64,000 nucleotides of DNA from QHWK01 sp035259385. Its GTDB lineage: Bacteria; Acidobacteriota; Vicinamibacteria; Vicinamibacterales; CAVVIG01. Of this stretch, positions 58,372-64,000 are shown one piece after another. Every line of letters starts with the position of its first letter. The stretch's first letter is position 1. The stretch covers positions 62,001-126,000 of the forward strand of contig DATFWL010000183.1 of the NCBI GenBank assembly GCA_035259385.1, in the 5' to 3' direction. The notes beneath the pieces were generated by a model. It ran no database searches and was not told where the DNA came from. It worked only from the letters and a program-made list of their open reading frames with translations. The translations under genes were made by a program, and so were the position numbers.

Positions 58372-61300
58372 TCAGCCCTCGAGCTCCGGGTTCACGTTGC
58401 GGATCGCCGCCAGGTAGGTGGTTCGGGGCCGCGTGTTGAGCTCGCCGATCAGCGAGTAGTTGCGCTCCTCGGCCTGAAGCTGTGCAACGCGGCTCGCCGG
58501 ATCGTTCAGGTTGCCGAAGACGATGGCATCGGCGGGACACGCCTGCTGACACGCGGTCTGGATGTCGGTGTCGCGAACCGGCCGGCTCTCCTGCTCCGCG
58601 TCAATCTTCGCGCGGTTGATGCGCTGCACGCAGTAGGTGCACTTCTCCATCACACCGCGGCTGCGGACGCTGACGTCGGGGTTGCGCGCGAGCTTGAGGC
58701 TCGGCGTGTTCCAGTCCTGGTAGAGCAGGAAATTGAAGCGCCGGACCTTGTAGGGGCAGTTGTCGGAGCAATAGCGGGTGCCGACACAGCGGTTGTACAC
58801 CATGTCGTTCAGTCCCTCGTGGCTGTGCACGGTGGCGCCGACCGGACAGACGACCTCGCACGGCGCGTTCTCGCACTGCATGCACGGCACCGGCTGGAAG
58901 TAGGTCTCCGGATTCGACTCCTCGCCGCGATAATACGTGTCGACGCGGATCCAGTGCATTTCCCGGCCGCTCAGCACTTCGTTCTTGCCGACCACGGGGA
59001 TGTTGTTCTCCGCCTGGCAGCCGACGACGCACGCATTGCAGCCGATGCAGGCATTGATGTCGATCGCCATGCCCCACCGGTAGCCGGCGTATTCGTAGTT
59101 GGGATACAGCGTGACCGTGCGCGGCGGCGTCTCCTCACCCTCGTGGATCGCGCGCGGGTTCTTTACGAACTCGTCGCGCGTCAATGCCCTGACCATGCCG
59201 CGGCCGTTCATCAGGTGGTGATACTGGGTGCACGCGAGGGAGAAGTCGCCGCCCGTCTGGACGATCTCGAGCCCTTCGCCGAACTCGGGCGCATCGGCGG
59301 TCCGGATCGCGTTCGCATTGAAGCCGGCGCCGACCGCGAGCTTGCCGCCGCGCGCACGGCCGTAGCCGAGATGCACCGTGGCGCAGCCGTCCGGATGACC
59401 GGCGACCTCGAACAGCGGCCCGCGGATCGTGCGGCCGCGGTATCGGAGCTCGACGATGTCGGTGATGATCTGGCCGTGCTCACCGCCGCGGAACGCCGGA
59501 TGCTCCGTGTGGCGCAGCGCCGCGGCCGTCGCCGGGCTGACGATCACGGCATTGTCCCACGTCAGCCTCGTGATCGGCTTCGGCAGCTCCTGCAGCCAGC
59601 CGTTGTTTGCGAACCGTCCGTCGAGGATCGACGGATCGTTCCTGAAGTTGATTTCGAGTCCGCCACCCTGTGCGGCGGGCCGCGCGGCCGCGGGTGCGGC
59701 TCCTGCCGTGACGCTTTTCGCCGGGAAAGCCGTGTTCGCCACGACACCGTCGTGCAGCCAGCGGCGCCAGGTGCGATCGTCCTTGTCGACCTTCCAGAAT
59801 TCGCGAATCAGGTCGTGGGCGCTCCGCTCGGGCCGGTCGCTCATCGACGCGAGCACCTCGTGCGCCGACTTGCCGCCGTAGAGCGGCGCAATCAGCGGCT
59901 GCACGATCGACACGGTGCCGTCGAACGCACGCGCGTCGCTCCACGCCTCGAGGAAGTGCGCCTCGGGAATGTGCCAATGACAGAGCGCGGCGGTCTCGTC
60001 GACGTGCTGACTGAGGTGCACACGCATCTGCACCTTGCTGAGCGAGGCGTCGAAGTTCAGGTCCGCCGGTGCGGAGTACACCGGGTTGCCGCCGAGCATC
60101 ACCAGCAGATCGACCCTGCCGGCGTTCATGGCGGCGACGAGGTCGCGCAGCGACTGAATCTGATCGACCGGCTCGGCCTCCGCCGTCTGCGTGTGGACGA
60201 CGGTGGTGCCGACGTTGCCGAGCGACTGGTTGATCGCGTGCGCGAGCGCGTGAACCGCCGCGGGCTGGCCGTCGCCGGCGATCACGATCGAGCGGCCGCG
60301 ATGCGCCTGCAGATCCTTCGCGACCGCCGCGACGAACTTCGCGGTCCTGTCCGGGCCGGCTGACGTGCCCTGCCCACTGCCGACGCCGAGCGCCGCAGCG
60401 ATCTGTCGCGCGATCGCCTCGATCTCGCCTGGCCGCGCCGGGAGCCGGTGATCGGCCCGGGACCCGGTGGACGTCGGCATCGACTCGATCGCGTACAGGC
60501 GGTTCATCCGATCGGCCTGCCCGGGACGGCGGCGTGCCGCGAAGTCGCGCGCGTGGCGCAGCGAAGCGGGCCCGCAGCCGAGGAAGTCGGCGTCGAAGGC
60601 GAGGATGACGTCGGCCTGATCGAATCGGTACTGCGTGTCGACGAAGTCGCCGAACGCGAGCCTGGCGCCGACGCGCGCGTTGTTCCGGCTCGCCGGATCC
60701 CACTGATGCCACTTCGCGTCCGGATAGCGCGAGAGCACGTCGCGAATCTGCGCGGCGAGCGTCGGCGATCCGACCGATTCGGTGAGCAGGCGGACGCCGG
60801 CGCCTCGCAGCGGACGCTGCGCGGTGAGCGCGGCATTCATTGCACCGAGAAACGCCGACCAGGGGCGGATGTCGCCGAGGTTGGTGAGGGTCTGCGATCG
60901 ATCCGGATCGTAGAGGCCGAGAATCGCCGCCTGCGCGAAGACGTCGCTCGAGCCAAGACTCCCGGGATGCAGAGGGTTGCCTTCGATCTTGGTCGGCCGT
61001 CCTTCGTGGCTTTCGACGAGCAATCCCGTGGCCACGCCGCCGATGGTCATCGCCGTCGCATAGAAGAGCGGCTTGCCCGGCACGAGCTCTTCGGGCTGAC
61101 GGACGTAGGGCACGATCCGCTCCACCGGCTGGCGCGTGCACGCCGAGACACCCGCGAGCGCGAGCGATGCGCCCATCAGCTTCAGAAACGTGCGCCGCGC
61201 CACCGGATCGGCGACCTGTTCGATCGTCGGCAGCAGGCTGGGGAACTCGTTGCAGAGGTGCCGCTGAAAATCCGGATCGCCAAGGCGCTCTTCGAGCGTG

Positions 61301-61446
61301 CGCCAGAAGAATCGGGAGTCGGGAGTCCGGAGTCGGGATTCGCTCGAATTCGGGCGGCCGCTTCCTGCTCCGTGCGAACCCCGATTCCCGGGTTCTCCGT
61401 GCGAATCCCGAATCCCGAATCCCGAATCCCGCTCTGTGGTGCTCAT
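58372..61446 (-). CDS. actB: Alternative complex III iron-sulfur subunit ActB
   Basis: A 1024-residue fusion of a molybdopterin-oxidoreductase-like domain (without evident cofactor motifs) and a C-terminal ferredoxin domain. A twin-arginine-like segment RRTFLKLMGASLALAGVSAC lies at ~84-103, unusually far from the start. The ferredoxin part has CIGCNACVVGCQAENNIP, CMQCENAPCEVVCPVGA, CVGTRYCSDNCPYKVRRF and CTYC/QTACQQACPADAI, i.e. three 4Fe-4S and probably one 3Fe-4S cluster. Residues ~5-47 are low complexity (DSGFGIRDSHGEPGNRGSHG), encoded by GAATCCC repeats (61310-61432). It transfers electrons from ActC to the cytochromes. Confidence 0.93.
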   Translation of the reverse strand: MSTTERDSGFGIRDSHGEPGNRGSHGAGSGRPNSSESRLRTPDSRFFWRTLEERLGDPDFQRHLCNEFPSLLPTIEQVADPVARRTFLKLMGASLALAGVSACTRQPVERIVPYVRQPEELVPGKPLFYATAMTIGGVATGLLVESHEGRPTKIEGNPLHPGSLGSSDVFAQAAILGLYDPDRSQTLTNLGDIRPWSAFLGAMNAALTAQRPLRGAGVRLLTESVGSPTLAAQIRDVLSRYPDAKWHQWDPASRNNARVGARLAFGDFVDTQYRFDQADVILAFDADFLGCGPASLRHARDFAARRRPGQADRMNRLYAIESMPTSTGSRADHRLPARPGEIEAIARQIAAALGVGSGQGTSAGPDRTAKFVAAVAKDLQAHRGRSIVIAGDGQPAAVHALAHAINQSLGNVGTTVVHTQTAEAEPVDQIQSLRDLVAAMNAGRVDLLVMLGGNPVYSAPADLNFDASLSKVQMRVHLSQHVDETAALCHWHIPEAHFLEAWSDARAFDGTVSIVQPLIAPLYGGKSAHEVLASMSDRPERSAHDLIREFWKVDKDDRTWRRWLHDGVVANTAFPAKSVTAGAAPAAARPAAQGGGLEINFRNDPSILDGRFANNGWLQELPKPITRLTWDNAVIVSPATAAALRHTEHPAFRGGEHGQIITDIVELRYRGRTIRGPLFEVAGHPDGCATVHLGYGRARGGKLAVGAGFNANAIRTADAPEFGEGLEIVQTGGDFSLACTQYHHLMNGRGMVRALTRDEFVKNPRAIHEGEETPPRTVTLYPNYEYAGYRWGMAIDINACIGCNACVVGCQAENNIPVVGKNEVLSGREMHWIRVDTYYRGEESNPETYFQPVPCMQCENAPCEVVCPVGATVHSHEGLNDMVYNRCVGTRYCSDNCPYKVRRFNFLLYQDWNTPSLKLARNPDVSVRSRGVMEKCTYCVQRINRAKIDAEQESRPVRDTDIQTACQQACPADAIVFGNLNDPASRVAQLQAEERNYSLIGELNTRPRTTYLAAIRNVNPELEG
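61310..61432. repeat. GAATCCC tandem repeats and inverted partner inside the 5' end of actB
   Basis: About four head-to-tail GAATCCC units (61403-61431) face inverted GGGAGTC/GGGATTC units (61314-61341), with degenerate copies between. They encode the low-complexity residues ~5-47 of ActB. Similar GGGATTC runs are typical of intergenic repeat expansions, so insertion into the coding region is likely. Confidence 0.8.
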
Positions 61447-62093
61447 CGGTGGCAGGTCGAACAGCTCGTGAGCTTCTGAATCTGGTACTGCGCGACCAGC
61501 TGTTTCCCGAGCTCGTACTGGTCGGCCGGCGGCGCGTAGTCCACTCTGAACACCGCCTCGCGCGGCCGGACGTACTGCTCCGGGTTGCGGTGGCAGTCGA
61601 GGCACCACTCCATCTGCAGCGACTTCTCCTGCATCATCAGCGGCATCCGGTCCACTTGTCCGTGGCAGGTGGTGCAGCCGACGCCCTTGTTCACGTGGAT
61701 GCTGTGGTTGAAGTAGACGAAGTCGGGGAGATCGTGCACGCGGGTCCACGCAATCGACCTGCCGGTGCGGAAGCTGTCGCGGACCGATTCGAGGAACGGG
61801 CTGTTGGCGAAAATCTGCGAATGGCAGTTCATGCACGTCCGGGTGGGCGGGATCCCGGCGAACGCGGATTCCTCGACCGACGTGTGGCAGTAGCGGCAGT
61901 CGATGCCGTTGCCGGCGACGTGCCGCTCGTGGCTGAACTGAATCGGCTGCTCGCGGGCGACGTGCGCCTCGGTCATCCAGGGCGATCGATTGACTTCGCT
62001 GAACAACCAGCCGAGGCCGGCGATGAAGAACACCGCGCCGAAGATGCTGACGCGAGCAATCGTGTTGGTCGAACGATGAAAGATCTGCGACAT
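61443..62093 (-). CDS. actA: Alternative complex III pentaheme cytochrome c ActA
   Basis: A 216-residue protein with one N-terminal membrane anchor (ARVSIFGAVFFIAGLGWLF) and five CxxCH heme sites: CRYCH, CMNCH, CTTCH, CLDCH and CSTCH. FSHERHVAGNGIDCRYCH and FNHSIHVNKGVGCTTCHG supply distal histidines, as in ActA and its relatives. It is the first gene of the operon; its stop overlaps the actB ATG (ATGA). The promoter with an embedded Crp-like palindrome is ~110 bases upstream. Confidence 0.94.
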   Translation of the reverse strand: MSQIFHRSTNTIARVSIFGAVFFIAGLGWLFSEVNRSPWMTEAHVAREQPIQFSHERHVAGNGIDCRYCHTSVEESAFAGIPPTRTCMNCHSQIFANSPFLESVRDSFRTGRSIAWTRVHDLPDFVYFNHSIHVNKGVGCTTCHGQVDRMPLMMQEKSLQMEWCLDCHRNPEQYVRPREAVFRVDYAPPADQYELGKQLVAQYQIQKLTSCSTCHR

Positions 62094-62204
62094 CGAAAAC
62101 GAAGCGAACCGCGACGTCGAACCCCGGATGCCGACGCGCTCGTCCGCGGCGGCCGGCGAAACCGTTCGAGCTTACTGCGATTTCGAGCGCCCGTGAGCGC
62201 CTCG

Positions 62205-62234
62205 ATTTTGTGAAATGTTTCACGTTATTGTCAA
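62205..62234 (-). promoter_or_regulatory. actA operon promoter with Crp-type palindrome in its spacer
   Basis: On the minus strand TTGACA (62229-62234), an 18-base spacer and CAAAAT (62205-62210) form a sigma70-like promoter about 110 bases before the actA ATG. The spacer holds GTGAAA-CA-TTTCAC (62210-62223), a perfect inverted repeat with the GTGA-N6-TCAC Crp layout. Binding there would block polymerase, so repression by the Crp-type protein of 6122-6853 is the simplest reading. Confidence 0.6.
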
Positions 62235-62290
62235 AAACCACGGTCTTCGCGCTGGTTCGGCCGGTTCTGCATGATTTGTTTGCGCAGCCG

Positions 62291-64000
62291 TTACGAGCCG
62301 GCGCGCGCCGCCGCGGGATCCGGCGGCCGCTCCCAGACATACGCGCCGCCGCCCACGTACTTCGAGAACCACTCGAGCTCGGCGTTGGCCTTGAAGACGA
62401 GATGCCGCGGATCGGTCCACAGATGGCCCTCGCGCGGACCGACATAGAGATGCGTCGGCACGTTGTGGCTCCGCAGCGCGCGGAACATCTCCTGCGCCTG
62501 CGCCAGCGGCACGCGCGCGTCGTTCTCGCCGGCGAAGAGCAGCGTCGGCGTCGTGACGTTGGCGACATCCTTCAGCGGAGAGCTGGTCCAGAACTGCTCG
62601 ATCGGCCCATTTTTCTGCCACGGCGTGCCGCCGAAGTAGGTGATGCGAAAAGCGGTGTTGTCGGTCTGCCCCCACAGCGACGTCCAGTTCGCGACGCCCG
62701 CGCTCGCCGACGCCGCCTTGAAGCGATCGGTCATCGTCACCAGCTTGTGCGTCAGCGTCGCGCCGGCGCTGATGCCCATCACAATCAGCCGGTCGGGGTC
62801 GGCGACGCCGCTCTTCACGAGATGATCGACGCCGGCGAGCACGTCGGTCGCCATGTTGTGGAAGTAGCCGTTGTTGACGTCGCGCAGAAACGCCGCGCCG
62901 TACCCGGCGCTGCCGCGATAATTCGGACGCAGCACGGCGTAGCCCTTCGCGGTCAGCACGGGAAAGTAGTTCAGCAGCAAGCCGGGCCCGGCGCCGAACT
63001 TGTCCGACTCCATCGGCCCGGAGTGCAGCTGGACGACGAGCGGATACCGGCGCCCCGATTCGTAGCCGATCGGGTAGAAGAGGATGCCCTCGATCGGCAC
63101 GCCGTCGGCGCCGTGCCACTCGACTTTCTCCTGCCGCGGCAGCGCCACATCGCGTTCGAGCGCGTCGAAGACGCCGGTCACCCGTGCCGGCGGAGACGAT
63201 TCGCCGATCGCGAGCGTCCAGGCGTCGCCGAACCGTGTCGGCTCGTCGAGCTGACAGACGATTTTCCGCGCGCCGACTGCAATCGACCATCCTGGCGCGA
63301 CGAAGTGCGCGCCGTCGGTGAGCTGCCGCGTGGCTCCCGATCGCGCGTCGATCTCGAACAGCTCGCTGTGCACGCCCATGTTGACCGAGGCGATGATCGA
63401 GCGCCCGTCGGGCGCCCACAGCGCCTGATCGATCGTGTAGCGGAAATCCGGCAGCAGCGCGCGCGGCGCCCCGCCGGCCGCCGCCACGATGAAGATCGTC
63501 GTCGGATAGTACGGCTCGAAGCGTTCGTTCGTATCGGCGAGGAAGAGCAGCTGCGAGCTGTCGGGCGAGATGTCGATGAGACGCTCTTCGACCGCGTTGC
63601 TGGTCAGGACGCGCGGGTTTTCGCCACTGGCGTCCATCACCCACAGCTCGCCGCGCCGGGCGTCCTCGTCGTAGGGCGTCGGCGCGCGCTGCACGGCGAT
63701 CCGCCGGCCGTCCTGTGACAACCGGTACTCGTTCACCGTCAGCGCTCCGGTCGTGATTTGCGTCTCTGCGCCGGTCGCGACGGCGATCTTCCAGAGCTGG
63801 CGCAGCTTGTAGTTCTCGTCGAACGCATACACGTCGTCGCGCACGCGATCGCGTTCACGTTCGTCGCCGGTGAGCGGGTCGGATGCGGTGAAGTAGACCG
63901 ACGCGCCATCGGGCGACCAGCTGGGCGCGGCGACGGCGGTCGAATGCTTCGTCAGCGCGCGCGCTTCGCCGCCGTCGGCCGGCATCAGCAGGAACTGACC
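62291..64000 (-). CDS. S9-family (prolyl oligopeptidase/acylaminoacyl peptidase) serine peptidase, 5' end beyond the window
   Basis: The frame is open through the right edge; 569 residues are visible. The N-terminal part is a WD40/PD40 beta-propeller (APSWSPDGASVYFTASDP; LSQDGRRIAVQRAP; ALWAPDGRSIIASVN). The C-terminal alpha/beta hydrolase starts about 340 residues in. YAVLRPNYRGSAGYG is the oxyanion region, VMGISAGATLTHK holds the GxSxG serine, FAGENDARVPLAQA the aspartate and VGPREGHLW the histidine. Signal peptide and start are outside the window. It is likely exported and degrades peptides. The 197 bases to actA contain that operon's promoter and no other gene. Confidence 0.9.
   Translation of the reverse strand, partial: GQFLLMPADGGEARALTKHSTAVAAPSWSPDGASVYFTASDPLTGDERERDRVRDDVYAFDENYKLRQLWKIAVATGAETQITTGALTVNEYRLSQDGRRIAVQRAPTPYDEDARRGELWVMDASGENPRVLTSNAVEERLIDISPDSSQLLFLADTNERFEPYYPTTIFIVAAAGGAPRALLPDFRYTIDQALWAPDGRSIIASVNMGVHSELFEIDARSGATRQLTDGAHFVAPGWSIAVGARKIVCQLDEPTRFGDAWTLAIGESSPPARVTGVFDALERDVALPRQEKVEWHGADGVPIEGILFYPIGYESGRRYPLVVQLHSGPMESDKFGAGPGLLLNYFPVLTAKGYAVLRPNYRGSAGYGAAFLRDVNNGYFHNMATDVLAGVDHLVKSGVADPDRLIVMGISAGATLTHKLVTMTDRFKAASASAGVANWTSLWGQTDNTAFRITYFGGTPWQKNGPIEQFWTSSPLKDVANVTTPTLLFAGENDARVPLAQAQEMFRALRSHNVPTHLYVGPREGHLWTDPRHLVFKANAELEWFSKYVGGGAYVWERPPDPAAARAGS

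Noticed and set aside
58357..60363. A 668-codon open frame on the plus strand opposite actB
   Set aside because: It is the mirror of a strongly supported gene in GC-rich DNA, has no recognisable motif and biased R/D/A/V composition. The same reasoning removed other long antisense frames, e.g. 2470-4083, 50744-52453, 21405-22640 and 45123-46514.
1..64000. tRNA, rRNA, CRISPR arrays, complete insertion sequences or prophage
   Set aside because: Reading both strands I found no cloverleaf with a TTCGANNCC arm, no regularly spaced repeats and no intact transposase or phage gene set; sensitive RNA searches could not be run.

Overview
The window is GC-rich with dense, mostly overlapping genes, and it looks like a soil Acidobacteriota chromosome, most plausibly Vicinamibacteria-like. 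The reasons are: Oar-type TonB receptors with an N-terminal carboxypeptidase-regulatory domain; an alternative complex III (ActABCDEF) fused in one operon to a caa3-type oxidase of the A2 (YSHP) kind; an ECF42/DGPF pair; an ECF factor paired with a Ser/Thr kinase; MHS-family transporters; and short dispersed intergenic repeats. This assignment is inference; there is no rRNA or tRNA to confirm it.

Layout. 0-6 kb: end of a TonB receptor, two MHS-type MFS transporters, a DGPF protein with its ECF42 sigma factor, a small duplicated-module protein, and an EF-P paralogue of the EfpL/YeiP type. 6-9.6 kb: a Crp-type regulator, an ECF sigma factor/Ser-Thr kinase pair, a leader-like interval with a tiny ORF and terminator, and a ROK/polyphosphate-glucokinase-like protein. 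9.6-17.3 kb: P-loop kinase, GH63/MGH1-like glycosidase, M28 peptidase, ORF6N protein, and an ApbE flavin transferase beside an FMN-binding protein/polyferredoxin pair that resembles a split NosR. 17.4-23 kb: a four-gene acylamino-sugar cluster and a PAS hybrid histidine kinase.

23-40.8 kb is a myo-inositol catabolic region. A minus operon carries LacI regulator, iolC, iolD, iolE and a separate DUF2090 aldolase. The divergent iolB is followed by a TonB receptor. A plus operon with overlapping genes carries a PfkB kinase, a secreted protein, an RbsABC-like importer and an IolG-like dehydrogenase. 40.8-48.1 kb is a minus operon for a glycoside: a secreted PHP-domain protein, a solute-binding protein fused to a MalF-like permease, a MalG-like permease and a GH38 alpha-mannosidase. 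A MalK/UgpC-type ATPase at 33.1 kb probably energises it. The neighbourhood suggests import and breakdown of a mannose- and inositol-containing compound (hypothesis).

48.1-49.8 kb is a decayed patch: an aquaporin pseudogene, about 430 bases of unrecognised DNA, an intact aquaporin and an integrase remnant. 49.8-62.1 kb is a 12-gene minus operon for ActA-F, a small membrane protein, SCO and CoxBACD, with a sigma70-like promoter whose spacer holds a Crp-type palindrome. The window ends in an S9 peptidase.

Two themes recur. First, several genes have a TATAAT-like hexamer 6-11 bases before the start codon, implying leaderless or near-leaderless mRNAs, and some of these hexamers serve both strands. 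Second, short dispersed repeats and palindromes sit at gene ends and have run into coding sequence at several places.
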